Positions 30,472 to 41,024 are shown, counted from the first letter of the stretch. The stretch is 64,000 bases of DNA from Citrobacter arsenatis (GCF_004353845.1 NZ_CP037864.1:3658001-3722000), one strand, 5' to 3'. Numbers and translations: made by a program. Notes: a model not told the origin generated them from the letters alone.

Positions 30472-30798
30472 ATGTTCAGGTCACTGATTCTGGCGGCAGT
30501 CTTATTGGCTTTTACACCGCTGGCCGCTAACGCCGGCGAAATCACCCTGCTGCCATCCATAAAATTACAAATTGGCGATCGCGATAATTACGGTAACTAC
30601 TGGGATGGTGGCCGCTGGCGCGACCGGGATTACTGGCACCATAACTATGAGTGGCGCAAAAATCGCTGGTGGCGTCATGACAACGGCTACCACCGCGGCT
30701 GGGACAAGCGCAAAGCTTATGAGCGCGGCTATCGTGAAGGCTGGAACGATCGCGATGACCATCGCGGTCGTGGACGCGGCCACAAACATCATCATTAA
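30472..30798 (+). CDS. ypeC: Periplasmic Trp/His-rich protein YpeC (DUF2502)
   Basis: A 108-residue exported protein with a signal peptide ('[18 protein letters not shown]') and a mature part made of W, Y, R, D and H ('[20 protein letters not shown]'), ending in a run of histidines. It matches E. coli YpeC. Function unknown; the aromatic/basic pattern suggests a surface or periplasmic stress role. GGAGAG precedes the ATG. It is followed at once by a strong terminator. Confidence 0.9.
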   Translation: MFRSLILAAVLLAFTPLAANAGEITLLPSIKLQIGDRDNYGNYWDGGRWRDRDYWHHNYEWRKNRWWRHDNGYHRGWDKRKAYERGYREGWNDRDDHRGRGRGHKHHH

Positions 30799-30802
30799 TG
30801 TA

Positions 30803-30830
30803 ACAAAAGAGCCTACGGGCTCTTTTGTTT

Positions 30831-30832
<2 letters not shown>
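30803..30832. terminator. Terminator between ypeC and mntH
   Basis: Stem ACAAAAGAGCC / GGCTCTTTTGT with a 4-nt loop and a T-run; it overlaps the mntH stop and can work for both convergent genes. Confidence 0.88.
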
Positions 30833-32078
<1,246 letters not shown>

Positions 32079-32082
32079 TCAG

Positions 32083-32104
32083 AAACATAGCCTTTGCTAT
32101 GTTT
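32083..32104 (-). promoter_or_regulatory. MntR box of mntH
   Basis: A perfect inverted repeat, AAACATAGC / GCTATGTTT around CTTT, 14 bp upstream of the mntH ATG. It is the same sequence I know as the E. coli mntH MntR operator. Mn2+-MntR would block transcription here. Confidence 0.9.
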
Positions 32105-32116
32105 CAAGCTACGCCT

Positions 32117-32136
32117 ATTGAGAATGATTATCAAAT
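32117..32136 (-). promoter_or_regulatory. Fur box of mntH
   Basis: ATTGAGAATGATTATCAAAT fits the Fur consensus (GATAATGATTATCATTATC) at most positions and lies just upstream of the MntR box, as in E. coli mntH. The rest of 32070-32413 holds the divergent nupC promoter; I see no further site there with confidence. Confidence 0.75.
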
Positions 32137-32413
32137 TCATTTTAATGGGTGAAGTTGATTTCTCTGATAGCGTTTATCTATGTATCGATAAGGATTCTGG
32201 AAATACCGGTGAGATGTTTAATTATTGTTATGAGATTAGCACAATGACATAACTTTTCACTTCCATACTAAACATAACAGAAGTGTATCACCGATCACTA
32301 ATTTTGAATCTCGTCACAGGTCCTTATTATAGTGTGTGTTTGATCTCGTTTTCTTTATGGTTGTTACATAGAATGTGCACGAAAACTAAACCTGCCTCAT
32401 ATTTGGAGCAAAT

Positions 32414-33616
32414 ATGGACCGCGTTCTTCATTTTGTCCTGGCCCTTGCCGTGGTTGCGGTACTCGCACTGCTGGTAAGCAGTGACCGTAAAAAAATCCGC
32501 ATTCGTTATGTTATTCAATTGCTTGTTATTGAAGTGTTACTGGCATGGTTCTTCCTGAACTCTGATGTCGGTCTGGGCTTCGTAAGAGGCTTCTCCGAGA
32601 TGTTTGAGAAACTTCTCGGATTCGCTAATGAAGGGACAAACTTTGTCTTCGGCAGCATGAACGACAAAGGCCTGGCATTCTTCTTCTTGAAAGTGTTGTG
32701 CCCGATCGTCTTCATTTCCGCTCTGATCGGTATTTTGCAGCATATCCGTGTTCTGCCAGTTATCATCCGCGCAATTGGTTTCCTGTTATCCAAAGTGAAC
32801 GGTATGGGCAAGCTGGAATCCTTCAACGCCGTCAGCTCGCTGATCCTGGGTCAGTCCGAGAACTTTATCGCCTATAAAGATATTCTCGGCAAAATGTCTC
32901 GCAACCGTATGTACACCATGGCTGCAACGGCGATGTCGACCGTTTCCATGTCTATCGTCGGCGCGTACATGACCATGCTGGAGCCGAAGTACGTTGTTGC
33001 GGCGCTGGTTCTGAACATGTTCAGCACCTTTATCGTACTGTCGCTTATCAACCCGTACACCGTTGACGCCAGCGAAGAAAATATCCAGATGTCTAACCTG
33101 CACGAAGGCCAGAGCTTCTTCGAAATGCTGGGTGAATACATCCTGGCAGGTTTCAAAGTGGCAATTATCGTTGCGGCGATGCTGATTGGTTTCATCGCGC
33201 TGATCGCGGCCCTGAACGCCCTGTTCGCTACTGTGACCGGTTGGTTTGGCTACAGCATCTCCTTCCAGGGCATCCTGGGCTATATCTTCTACCCGGTTGC
33301 ATGGGTGATGGGTGTGCCGTCCAGCGAAGCGCTGCAGGTGGGCAGTATTATGGCAACCAAACTGGTTTCTAACGAATTCGTCGCGATGATGGATCTGCAG
33401 AAAATCGCCTCTACGCTCTCTCCACGCGCTGAAGGCATCATCTCTGTGTTCCTGGTCTCCTTCGCTAACTTCTCTTCCATCGGGATTATCGCCGGCGCGA
33501 TTAAAGGCCTGAACGAAGAACAAGGTAACGTGGTTTCCCGCTTTGGTCTGAAGCTGGTGTACGGCTCTACGCTGGTGAGCGTACTGTCTGCATCCATCGC
33601 AGCACTGGTGCTGTAA
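32414..33616 (+). CDS. nupC: Nucleoside:H+ symporter NupC
   Basis: A 400-residue inner-membrane concentrative nucleoside transporter (CNT family) with a preference for pyrimidine nucleosides and adenosine. Signatures are '[21 protein letters not shown]', '[17 protein letters not shown]' and '[25 protein letters not shown]'. Full length. In E. coli nupC is under CRP/CytR; a possible CRP-like TGTTA-N6-TAGCACA lies near 32228-32245, unproven. A strong terminator follows. Confidence 0.96.
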   Translation: MDRVLHFVLALAVVAVLALLVSSDRKKIRIRYVIQLLVIEVLLAWFFLNSDVGLGFVRGFSEMFEKLLGFANEGTNFVFGSMNDKGLAFFFLKVLCPIVFISALIGILQHIRVLPVIIRAIGFLLSKVNGMGKLESFNAVSSLILGQSENFIAYKDILGKMSRNRMYTMAATAMSTVSMSIVGAYMTMLEPKYVVAALVLNMFSTFIVLSLINPYTVDASEENIQMSNLHEGQSFFEMLGEYILAGFKVAIIVAAMLIGFIALIAALNALFATVTGWFGYSISFQGILGYIFYPVAWVMGVPSSEALQVGSIMATKLVSNEFVAMMDLQKIASTLSPRAEGIISVFLVSFANFSSIGIIAGAIKGLNEEQGNVVSRFGLKLVYGSTLVSVLSASIAALVL

Positions 33617-33642
33617 GCCTAAGACAACATTGTCGTGTTAAG

Positions 33643-33672
33643 ACCGGGGAGTTTTTTTTCCCCGGTTTTTTT
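33643..33672 (+). terminator. Terminator of nupC
   Basis: Stem ACCGGGGA / TCCCCGGT with an 8-nt T-rich loop and a following run of seven T. Confidence 0.88.
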
Positions 33673-33731
33673 ATGCCTGTTATTCAGCAAATCAAAGAGA
33701 TACAAGGTGAGAACTGGCAGGATGCAGAAAC

Positions 33732-33760
33732 AAAAAACCCCCGCTTTTCAGCGAGGGTTT
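33732..33760 (-). terminator. Terminator of the tRNA-Ala operon
   Basis: On the minus strand AACCCTCGC-TGAAAA-GCGGGGGTT followed by TTTT, six bases after the second tRNA-Ala. Confidence 0.8.
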
Positions 33761-33766
33761 AAATTT

Positions 33767-33842
<76 letters not shown>

Positions 33843-33884
33843 ACGATGCTTTTACGTATGAACCAAATTTATTGGGATTAAATT

Positions 33885-33960
<76 letters not shown>

Positions 33961-33992
33961 ACAACGTAAAGCTTGTCGAGTTGACGGGCGGC

Positions 33993-34021
33993 ATCATATG
34001 AATTCCCTTCGCGTGTGTCAA
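33993..34021 (-). promoter_or_regulatory. Promoter of the tRNA-Ala operon
   Basis: On the minus strand -35 TTGACA (34016-34021), 17-bp spacer, -10 TATGAT (33993-33998), then the GC-rich discriminator GCCGCCCG typical of stringently controlled stable-RNA promoters. Confidence 0.88.
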
Positions 34022-34181
34022 CGGCAAAATTAACTCATAGAATTCAATCGCTGAAAAAGCAGTCAAATGAAGAACATTGCGTAACAACTCGCATTCAGTA
34101 GTTAAACGCGTCACGGTTTCTACTAAAATGGTGCTATAAAATGAGCCACTAATTAACCCCACGACTATTCAGGGAATCGTT

Positions 34182-34544
34182 ATGTTCAAGGAACGGATGA
34201 CGCCAGAAGAACTTGCTAATCTGACCGGATACAGCCGACAGACCATCAATAAATGGGTGCGCAAGGAGGGTTGGGCTACATCACCAAAACCAGGCGTACA
34301 AGGCGGCAAAGCCCGACTGGTTCACGTCACCGAACAAGTTCGTGAATACATTCGCAGTGCTGAGCGTTCAGCCGAAGGTTTATCAGATAACTTATCGTTA
34401 TCCGGTGATACCTCTATTGAGGCGCTGCTGATTCGACTCGCCAAAGAAATGACGCCGTCAGAACAGAAGATGTTTACGTCACTGATCCTGCGTGAAGGCA
34501 TTACGGGTTTATTGCAACGCTTAGGGATCCGCGAAAACAAATAA
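34182..34544 (+). CDS. yfeC: Putative DNA-binding protein YfeC
   Basis: A 120-residue protein matching E. coli YfeC. The N-terminal half is an MuA/Mu-repressor-like winged HTH: 'MTPEELANLTGYSRQTINKW' followed by 'PKPGVQGGKARLVHV'. The C-terminal half is a helical region ending 'LREGITGLLQRLGI'. It is followed one base later by its paralogue yfeD. The target is unknown. Confidence 0.9.
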   Translation: MFKERMTPEELANLTGYSRQTINKWVRKEGWATSPKPGVQGGKARLVHVTEQVREYIRSAERSAEGLSDNLSLSGDTSIEALLIRLAKEMTPSEQKMFTSLILREGITGLLQRLGIRENK

Positions 34545-34545
34545 T

Positions 34546-34938
34546 ATGAAAAAATTACGCAGCAAAATGACGACCGAAGAGCTGGCGGAATGTCTCGGGG
34601 TTGCCAAACAAACCGTCAATCGTTGGATCAGAGAACAAAACTGGACCACCGAAAAGTTTCCCGGCGTTAAAGGTGGTCGTGCAAGGCTGATTCATATCGA
34701 CTCCAGCGTCCGCACGTTTCTGCTCAATATTCCGGCTTTCCGCAAAGTCCCTGAAGTTTATCAGGCTGAAGAACCGCTGGCAGAATACACCCACGTGGTG
34801 CGCAGCCACGCCTGTCGCCAGATAATTAGCGCTCTGGACAACATGTCCCCAACGGAACAAGAAAAGCTGGCGATATACATTTCGCGCGAAGGTATTCGCA
34901 CTTTCCTTACCCGCTTAGGCATTGATGAGTCTGAATAA
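34546..34938 (+). CDS. yfeD: Putative DNA-binding protein YfeD
   Basis: A 130-residue paralogue of YfeC with the same architecture: 'MTTEELAECLGVAKQTVNRW', then 'FPGVKGGRARLIHI', and a C-terminus 'ISREGIRTFLTRLGI' that parallels the YfeC tail. One base separates it from the yfeC stop, so the two are co-transcribed and probably arose by tandem duplication. Confidence 0.9.
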   Translation: MKKLRSKMTTEELAECLGVAKQTVNRWIREQNWTTEKFPGVKGGRARLIHIDSSVRTFLLNIPAFRKVPEVYQAEEPLAEYTHVVRSHACRQIISALDNMSPTEQEKLAIYISREGIRTFLTRLGIDESE

Positions 34939-34950
34939 CAGGCAAAAAAA

Positions 34951-34973
34951 ACGGCAGGATACGTTCCTGCCGT
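34951..34973. terminator. Bidirectional terminator between yfeD and gltX
   Basis: Stem ACGGCAGGA / TCCTGCCGT, with A-run on the left (U-tract for gltX) and TTGTTT on the right. Confidence 0.85.
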
Positions 34974-34994
34974 TGTTTCATCGGTCTATCTGTC

Positions 34995-36410
34995 TTACTG
35001 CTGACTTTCACGCTCAGCAATAAACGCCAGCGCTTTATTAATACGCTCAATGCTGCGAGATTTACCAATCGCATGCACCGTTACGTCCAATCCCGGAGAC
35101 TGACCCGCGCCGGTAACGGCTACGCGCAGCGGCATCCCAACTTTACCCATACCCACTTCCAGCTCATCAGCGGTTGCCTGAATAGCGTGATGCACGTTTT
35201 CTGCCGTCCACTCACTAATCGCAGCCAGCTTGTCACGAACCACTTCCAGCGGCTGACGCGCTACCGGACGCAGGTGTTTCTTCGCGGCGTCAGCATCGAA
35301 CTCAGCAAAATCTTCGTAGAAGTAGCGGCAGCTCTGCGCCATCTCTTTCAGCGTTTTGCAGCGCTCACCCAGCAGTTTAACCAGCTCTGACAACTGCGGG
35401 CCAACGCGGGTATCGATATTTTCCTGCTCAATGTGCCATTGCAGATGTGTTGCCACATATTCCGGCGCCAGCGCATTAATATAGTGATGGTTCAGCCACT
35501 GCAGTTTTTCGGTGTTGAACGCACTGGCAGATTTGCTCACTGCACCAAGGGAGAACAGTTTGATCATCTCTTCACGAGTGAAGATTTCCTGATCGCCGCT
35601 GGACCAGCCCAGACGCACCAGATAGTTCAGCAGCGCTTCCGGCAGATAACCGTCGTCGCGGTACTGCATGACGCTGACCGCACCGTGACGTTTGGAGAGT
35701 TTTTTACCGTCATCGCCGTTGATCATCGATACGTGGGCGTAAACCGGTACCGGCGCGTTCAGCGCTTTCAGGATGTTGATCTGACGCGGAGTATTGTTGA
35801 TATGGTCTTCACCACGAATAACGTGAGTGATTTCCATATCCCAGTCGTCGACAACGACGCAGAAGTTGTAGGTTGGGGATCCGTCGGTACGGCGGATGAT
35901 CAGATCGTCCAGCTCCTGGTTGCTGAATTCGATCGGCCCACGGATCTGGTCGTCAAAAATAACGGAACCGTCCTGCGGGTTGGCAAAACGCACCACGCAA
36001 GGTTCATCAGCAGCGTGATGTTCGTGGCCGTGGCGGCAGCGGCCGTCGTAACGCGGTTTCTCACCGTTCGCCATCTGCTCTTCACGCAGCGCATCCAGGC
36101 GCTCTTTGGAGCAGTAGCATTTATATGCGGTACCTGCTTCCAGCATCTCATCAATCACGGCGTTGTAGCGATCAAAACGTTTAGTCTGGAAGTACGGGCC
36201 TTCATCCCATTCCAGATTCAGCCAGTTCATGCCATCCATAATGGCTTCAATAGCTTCCGGCGTGGAGCGTTCGAGATCGGTGTCTTCAATACGCAGCACA
36301 AACTCACCGCCATGGTTACGTGCAAAAAGCCAGGAATAAAGAGCAGTACGCGCACCGCCGACGTGCAGATAACCTGTCGGGCTTGGCGCGAAGCGAGTTT
36401 TGATTTTCAT
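34995..36410 (-). CDS. gltX: Glutamyl-tRNA synthetase GltX
   Basis: A 471-residue class I aminoacyl-tRNA synthetase. The HIGH motif appears as '[15 protein letters not shown]' and KMSKS as '[11 protein letters not shown]'; a zinc-type cluster lies in '[15 protein letters not shown]' with '[14 protein letters not shown]'. Full length. In E. coli its transcription is divergent from the valU operon, as here. Confidence 0.97.
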   Translation of the reverse strand: MKIKTRFAPSPTGYLHVGGARTALYSWLFARNHGGEFVLRIEDTDLERSTPEAIEAIMDGMNWLNLEWDEGPYFQTKRFDRYNAVIDEMLEAGTAYKCYCSKERLDALREEQMANGEKPRYDGRCRHGHEHHAADEPCVVRFANPQDGSVIFDDQIRGPIEFSNQELDDLIIRRTDGSPTYNFCVVVDDWDMEITHVIRGEDHINNTPRQINILKALNAPVPVYAHVSMINGDDGKKLSKRHGAVSVMQYRDDGYLPEALLNYLVRLGWSSGDQEIFTREEMIKLFSLGAVSKSASAFNTEKLQWLNHHYINALAPEYVATHLQWHIEQENIDTRVGPQLSELVKLLGERCKTLKEMAQSCRYFYEDFAEFDADAAKKHLRPVARQPLEVVRDKLAAISEWTAENVHHAIQATADELEVGMGKVGMPLRVAVTGAGQSPGLDVTVHAIGKSRSIERINKALAFIAERESQQ

Positions 36411-36623
36411 GAAATGGCCTTACGTTTATAAAGATGCCGACAACCGGCAAATCCAGGGAAGATTATCAGGCTCGTATTCTATCACTGTGGTCTGATTCCT
36501 CAATGTTGATCGGGTTGGAACATCACGCTTTGCCATTTTCGTATACAAATCATGCTGCATGGATTGTTTTGCGATCGTTTTGTTTAAAATTACGACGAAC
36601 GAACAATTTCTTTAGAAAATGCG

Positions 36624-36651
36624 TTGACTCATTTTCAACTCTCCCTATAAT
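36624..36651 (+). promoter_or_regulatory. Promoter of the tRNA-Val/Lys operon
   Basis: -35 TTGACT (36624-36629), 16-bp spacer, -10 TATAAT (36646-36651), then GCGACTCC, a GC-rich discriminator as at rRNA and tRNA promoters. The region 36411-36620 also has to contain the gltX promoters, which I cannot place. Confidence 0.88.
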
Positions 36652-36668
36652 GCGACTCCACACAGCGG

Positions 36669-36744
36669 GGGTGATTAGCTCAGCTGGGAGAGCACCTCCC
36701 TTACAAGGAGGGGGTCGGCGGTTCGAACCCGTCATCACCCACCA
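36669..36744 (+). tRNA. tRNA-Val (UAC)
   Basis: A 76-nt cloverleaf, anticodon TAC in CCTCCCT-TAC-AAGGAGG, encoded CCA. The T-loop reads TTCGAAC, whereas the two following copies have TTCGATC; otherwise the copies are the same. Equivalent to valU/valX/valY. Confidence 0.97.
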
Positions 36745-36789
36745 ACTACTTTATGTAGTCTCCGCCGTGTAAACAAGAAATTGAGAAGT

Positions 36790-36865
36790 GGGTGATTAGC
36801 TCAGCTGGGAGAGCACCTCCCTTACAAGGAGGGGGTCGGCGGTTCGATCCCGTCATCACCCACCA
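36790..36865 (+). tRNA. tRNA-Val (UAC)
   Basis: Second copy, with TTCGATC T-loop; anticodon TAC and encoded CCA. Confidence 0.97.
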
Positions 36866-36911
36866 CTTTCTCGCCAGCTGGATTTCTTGTTAAAATATGA
36901 AGTACCGAAGT

Positions 36912-36987
36912 GGGTGATTAGCTCAGCTGGGAGAGCACCTCCCTTACAAGGAGGGGGTCGGCGGTTCGATCCCGTCATCACCCACCA
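36912..36987 (+). tRNA. tRNA-Val (UAC)
   Basis: Third copy, identical to the second. Only four bases separate it from the tRNA-Lys gene. Confidence 0.97.
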
Positions 36988-36991
36988 CTTC

Positions 36992-37067
36992 GGGTCGTTA
37001 GCTCAGTTGGTAGAGCAGTTGACTTTTAATCAATTGGTCGCAGGTTCGAATCCTGCACGACCCACCA
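36992..37067 (+). tRNA. lysV: tRNA-Lys (UUU)
   Basis: A 76-nt cloverleaf starting GGGTCGTTAGCTCAGTTGG, anticodon TTT in TTGACTT-TTA-context, encoded CCA. Last gene of the Val-Val-Val-Lys operon, as lysV in E. coli. Confidence 0.96.
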
Positions 37068-37071
37068 ATGT

Positions 37072-37098
37072 AAAAAGGCGCCCTAAAGGCGCCTTTTT
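37072..37098 (+). terminator. Terminator of the tRNA-Val/Lys operon
   Basis: AAAAAGGCGCC / GGCGCCTTTTT around CTAAA, five bases after lysV. Confidence 0.9.
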
Positions 37099-37145
37099 GC
37101 TATCTGCGATTTATAAGATTCGAACCTGCAGCAGATTCGGGTCTT

Positions 37146-37888
37146 GCCTGATGCGCTACGCTTATCAGGCCTACAGTCAAAACCGCACTCGAAAGCCGGA
37201 TAAGACGTCAGTCGCCATCCGGCACAGTCAATACCGCACGCGTAGGCCGGATAAGACGTCAGTCGCCATCCGGCACAGACAATACCGCACTCGAAAGCCG
37301 GATAAGACGTCAGTCGCCATCCGGTACAGACAATACCGCACTCGAAAGCCGGATAAGACATTTGTCGCCATCCGGCACAGTCAATACCGTACGCGTAGGC
37401 CGGATAAGACGTCAGTCGCCATCCGGCACAGTCAATACCGCACGCGTAGGCCGGATAAGACATAAGCCGCCATCCGGCACAGTCAATACCGTACGCGTAG
37501 GCCGGATAAGACATTTGTCGCCATCCGGCGCAGACAATACCGTACGCGTAGGCCGGATAAGACATAAGCCGCCATCCGGCACAGTCAAAACCGCACTCGA
37601 AAGCCGGATAAGACGTCAGTCGCCATCCGGCACAGTCAATACCGCACGCGTAGGCCGGATAAGACATTTGTCGCCATCCGGCACAGGCAATACCGTACGC
37701 GTAGGCCGGATAAGACATAAGCCACCATCCGGCGCAGACAATACCGCACGCGTAGGCCGGATAAGACATCAGTCGCCATCCGGCACAGACAATACCGTAC
37801 GCGTAGGCCGGATAAGACGTCAGTCGCCATCCGGCGCAGAAAATACCGCACGCGTAGGCCGGATAAGACATAAGCCGCCATCCGGCAC
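37146..37888. repeat. REP/BIME array: 14 tandem 51-bp units
   Basis: After one ordinary REP (GCCTGATGCGCTACGCTTATCAGGC, written here only in part: GCCTGAT...ATCAGGC, 37146-37169) there are 14 copies of a 51-bp unit. GCCGGATAAGAC recurs every 51 bases without a slip from 37195 to 37858. Each unit holds one hairpin, GCCGGAT / ATCCGGC, with a variable loop (GTCAGTC, ATTTGTC, ATAAGCC or ATCAGTC), then a linker in CGCACTCGAAA, CGCACGCGTAG or CGTACGCGTAG form. The variants are mixed along the array. It ends 6 bp before the xapR stop. Because 51 is divisible by three, long spurious reading frames are open on both strands. Confidence 0.95.
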
Positions 37889-37893
37889 AGACA

Positions 37894-38778
37894 TCACATC
37901 GTCAATGCCGCTACCAGTTTCTCCAGCGCGGGCGTCGCCTGTTGTTGGTCATACACAATATACAAATCCGCCGGAATACGTTCCTCTAACGGGCGGAATA
38001 CCACGCCAGGCCAGTTCATCTGCGCATAGCTATCGGCAATCAACGTAATACCAATCCCCATGCTGATCATTGCCAACACCGTTTGCGGCTCCCTCACCTC
38101 ACGAATAATCATCGGGGAAAACCCAGCACTCAGGCAAACGCGCTGCAAAAATGCCCAGTCGGTATGAATAGAGGGCATCGTGACAAAATATTCATTTCTC
38201 AACGCCTCCAGAGGTACGGATTCACAGGCGGTAAGAGCATGCTCTTCAGGCATGGCAACCAGAAAAGAGGATTCATGCAAACGCAGACTGGTAAATCCGG
38301 GAGAAAGCTCAGTGGCCATCCGCCAAACTCCCGCATCCAGTTCACGGCGTTCCAGCATCGTCATCTGCATCGCGGGCATGTTCTCGCGAAACAGCACCTC
38401 AACGTTGGGGTTGTCCTTCAGAAAACGCCGCATTACCGGGCGCATTTTTCCCCACATTGCAGTACCGATCACGCCAAGCTCAATTCTCCCTGCCTCACCG
38501 CGACCAATCTGCTCGACTCTCGCGAGCGCCTGATTGGCGCTGGACAATAGTCGGCGCGACTCTTCCATCAATATCTTTCCAGCGTGGGTTAACGCTACGC
38601 TGCGGGAATGACGGATAAACAGCAAAGTGCCGAGCTGCTGTTCCAGCTCTTTGATATGCGTACTGAGTGGCGGTTGCGACATATTCAGGCGAGCAGCAGC
38701 GCGTCCAAAATGCAGTTCTTCTGCGACAGCAAGAAAATAACGCAGTAACTTCAGATCGATGCGGTGCGTGCGTTCCAT
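37894..38778 (-). CDS. xapR: LysR-family activator XapR
   Basis: A 294-residue LysR-type regulator that, in E. coli, activates xapAB with xanthosine as effector. The N-terminal winged HTH is in 'FLAVAEELHFGRAAARLNMS'; the effector domain follows ('GEAGRIELGVIGTAMWGK'). The frame is open to 38853; the ATG at 38778 has AGGAG 9 nt upstream and gives the E. coli length. The REP array lies at its 3' end, so its messenger could carry the array as a tail. Confidence 0.94.
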   Translation of the reverse strand: MERTHRIDLKLLRYFLAVAEELHFGRAAARLNMSQPPLSTHIKELEQQLGTLLFIRHSRSVALTHAGKILMEESRRLLSSANQALARVEQIGRGEAGRIELGVIGTAMWGKMRPVMRRFLKDNPNVEVLFRENMPAMQMTMLERRELDAGVWRMATELSPGFTSLRLHESSFLVAMPEEHALTACESVPLEALRNEYFVTMPSIHTDWAFLQRVCLSAGFSPMIIREVREPQTVLAMISMGIGITLIADSYAQMNWPGVVFRPLEERIPADLYIVYDQQQATPALEKLVAALTM

Positions 38779-38843
38779 GATAATGCGCTCCTGAAAAGAA
38801 GGATAATGCGCAAAGTTACCACATGGCATCACAGAAAATGAAA

Positions 38844-38865
38844 CGGCGGGCATGAAAACCCGCCG
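38844..38865 (-). terminator. Hairpin between xapB and xapR
   Basis: CGGCGGG / CCCGCCG with an 8-nt loop and, on the minus strand, TTTCATTTTC after it; it may attenuate read-through from xapAB into xapR. Confidence 0.6.
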
Positions 38866-38876
38866 CGAATTGAGCG

Positions 38877-40133
38877 TTAATGTGCCGGTGATTTTCGCAC
38901 CTGTCGTTCAGGTTCATGCTGGTATTTAAAGAACAATGCAAAGATAACCGCCAGGGCCAGCGCATAGGCGGCAAACACCAGCCAGATTGTCTGCCAATCT
39001 TTAACACCATCAATAGAAAAATAGTCCACCGCCATACCGCTCAGGATTGAACCCACCCACGCACCAACACCGTTTACCATCGTCATAAACAGCCCCTGCG
39101 CACTGGCGCGAATGTTAGAGTTAACCTCCTGCTCGACAAATACCGACCCTGAGATATTGAAGAAATCAAACGCACAGCCGTAGACAATCATCGACATCAG
39201 CAGCAGCACAAAGCCAAACGGCGACGGATCGCCAAAGGCAAAGAAGCCAAAGCGCAACGTCCATGCCAGCATGCTCATCAGCATTACCGTCTTAATGCCA
39301 AAGCGCTTGAGGAAGAACGGGATAGTGAGAATAAAGCCCACCTCCGCCATCTGCGAAACCGAAAGCAAAATAGAGGGGTACTTCACCACAAAACTGTCGG
39401 CAAATTCCGGGTTACGGGCAAAATCATGCAGGAACGGATTGCCAAAGACATTGGTAATTTGCAGCACCGCCCCCAGCATCATGGCAAACAAAAAGAAGAT
39501 TGCCATCCGCGGATTTTTAAACAGGACAAAGGCGTCCAGTCCGAGTTTACTGGCAAGCGTGGCGGACTCTTTTCTCTCGGCAACCGGAATTTTCGGCAAC
39601 GTAAGCGCATACATGGCCAGCAGTAATGAAGCGCCAGAAGCGATATACAGCTGCGCGCTGCTCAGCTCCAGCCCCATCAGGCTGACCGTCCACATCGCCA
39701 CAATAAAACCTATCGTGCCGAACACACGAATTGGCGGGAACGCGGTGACCGGATCCTGGCCCGATTGCGCCAGGCACGAGTATGAAACGCTGTTCGATAA
39801 CGCAATTGTCGGCATATACGCCATCGCGTTAACCAACATCACCCAGAACATAGTCTGGGGATCGGTAACGGTTGTGGCGTATAACAACACGCCAGCGCAC
39901 ACCAGATGGCAAAGCATGTAGGCCCGCTCAGCACGCAGCCATTTATCGGCAATGATGCCCATAATGCCCGGCATGATAATTGCCGCCAACCCTTTCGAAC
40001 TGTAAACCATACCGACGTTCGCACCGGTAAAATCCAGGGTGTTTATCATGTAAGAACCCAGGGTTACCAGCCAGCTTCCCCAGATGAAATATTGCAAAAA
40101 CGACATGAGCTTTAAGCGAGATGCGATACCCAT
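38877..40133 (-). CDS. xapB: Xanthosine permease XapB
   Basis: A 418-residue inner-membrane nucleoside:H+ symporter of the NHS/MFS type (relative NupG) with twelve hydrophobic segments ('FLQYFIWGSWLVTLGSYM' at the N-terminus, 'FFNISGSVFVEQEV' later). The frame extends to 40169; the ATG at 40133 preceded by AAGGAAC gives 'MGIASRLKLMSFLQ', which corresponds to the E. coli N-terminus. It lies 57 bp after xapA with a terminator-like hairpin in the gap. Confidence 0.94.
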   Translation of the reverse strand: MGIASRLKLMSFLQYFIWGSWLVTLGSYMINTLDFTGANVGMVYSSKGLAAIIMPGIMGIIADKWLRAERAYMLCHLVCAGVLLYATTVTDPQTMFWVMLVNAMAYMPTIALSNSVSYSCLAQSGQDPVTAFPPIRVFGTIGFIVAMWTVSLMGLELSSAQLYIASGASLLLAMYALTLPKIPVAERKESATLASKLGLDAFVLFKNPRMAIFFLFAMMLGAVLQITNVFGNPFLHDFARNPEFADSFVVKYPSILLSVSQMAEVGFILTIPFFLKRFGIKTVMLMSMLAWTLRFGFFAFGDPSPFGFVLLLMSMIVYGCAFDFFNISGSVFVEQEVNSNIRASAQGLFMTMVNGVGAWVGSILSGMAVDYFSIDGVKDWQTIWLVFAAYALALAVIFALFFKYQHEPERQVRKSPAH

Positions 40134-40159
40134 TTTTCCGTTCCTTGCCAAAAAAGTAA

Positions 40160-40177
40160 GACCCCGCAAGCGGGGTC
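40160..40177 (-). terminator. Intercistronic hairpin between xapA and xapB
   Basis: GACCCCGC / GCGGGGTC with a two-base loop; on the minus strand it is followed by TTACTTTTTT. It should reduce xapB expression relative to xapA. Confidence 0.75.
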
Positions 40178-40190
40178 ATTTTTTAATTAT

Positions 40191-41024
40191 TCAGGCCAGT
40201 TTGCGCAAGAAGCCGCAGATCAGATTGATGAAATTCTGCCGGGACAGTTCCGCTGCCGCCAGCGTCTGTGCGTGAGATAATTTCACATCACCCAGACCTT
40301 CCGCCAGATTCGTGATGGCAGCCACCGCAACCACTTTTAGACCGCAGTGGCGTGCAGAGATAACTTCCGGCACCACCGACATCCCCACCACGTCACCGCC
40401 GATAATTTGCATCATGCGGATTTCTGCCGCGGTTTCAAAGTTCGGTCCCGGATAAGAGACAAACACCCCTTCACTCAGCGGGAACCCTTCCTCAGCGGCA
40501 ACGGTTTGCAGGACCGCACGGTAGTCAGCATCATAAGCGTTAGCCAATGAAAAGAATCGCTCACCAAAACGCTCATCGTTTGGCCCTACCATCGGCGTAC
40601 CCGGCATTGTATTGATGTGATCGCTAAGCGCAACGAGGCTACCCGGTCCGACCTCGGGACGCAAAGAACCTGCGGCATTCGTGCAAAACAACAGCTCACA
40701 GCCCAGCAGTTTCAGCGTACGAATGGCATCCGTCATCACCGTCATGCCGCGCCCTTCATAGAAATGTCCACGCCCTTTCATACAGGCCACCGGTACGCCC
40801 GCGAGATTTCCCAGCACCAGTTCACCAGCATGACCGTGTACGGTGCTCACCGGGAACCCCGGCAGTTTCTCGTAAGAGATAGCCACCGCATCCTCAATTT
40901 GGTCCGCCAACGCACCCAGGCCTGAGCCAAGGATAAAGGCTACGCGCGGCGTGAAATCTGGTTTGTAGCCACGAATGATGTCGGCGCTATACCAGGGATT
41001 TTGCGAGAAAAGAGAATGGCTCAT
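40191..41024 (-). CDS. xapA: Purine nucleoside phosphorylase II XapA
   Basis: A 277-residue trimeric-type purine nucleoside phosphorylase that cleaves xanthosine, inosine and guanosine with phosphate. Family residues are visible in 'LGSGLGALADQIED', 'GHAGELVLGNLAGVPV', 'KGRGHFYEG', 'TNAAGSLRPEVGPGSLV' and 'VGMSVVPEVISARHCGLKV'. First gene of xapA-xapB. AGGACATCTC precedes the ATG. Confidence 0.95.
   Translation of the reverse strand: MSHSLFSQNPWYSADIIRGYKPDFTPRVAFILGSGLGALADQIEDAVAISYEKLPGFPVSTVHGHAGELVLGNLAGVPVACMKGRGHFYEGRGMTVMTDAIRTLKLLGCELLFCTNAAGSLRPEVGPGSLVALSDHINTMPGTPMVGPNDERFGERFFSLANAYDADYRAVLQTVAAEEGFPLSEGVFVSYPGPNFETAAEIRMMQIIGGDVVGMSVVPEVISARHCGLKVVAVAAITNLAEGLGDVKLSHAQTLAAAELSRQNFINLICGFLRKLA

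Noticed and set aside
32786..33523. 245-codon frame opposite nupC
   Set aside because: Antisense shadow of a membrane-protein gene; composition (many H, R, Q) is a typical artefact.
35433..36431. 332-codon frame opposite gltX
   Set aside because: Antisense shadow of a well-supported gene with no start signals.
37146..37888. CRISPR array
   Set aside because: The spacing is regular, but there are no unique spacers: the whole 51-bp unit repeats, with REP hairpins, and there are no cas genes.
37083..38048. Long reading frames on both strands (262 and 228 codons) over the REP array
   Set aside because: They consist only of translated 51-bp REP units, have no ribosome site, and one runs antisense into xapR.
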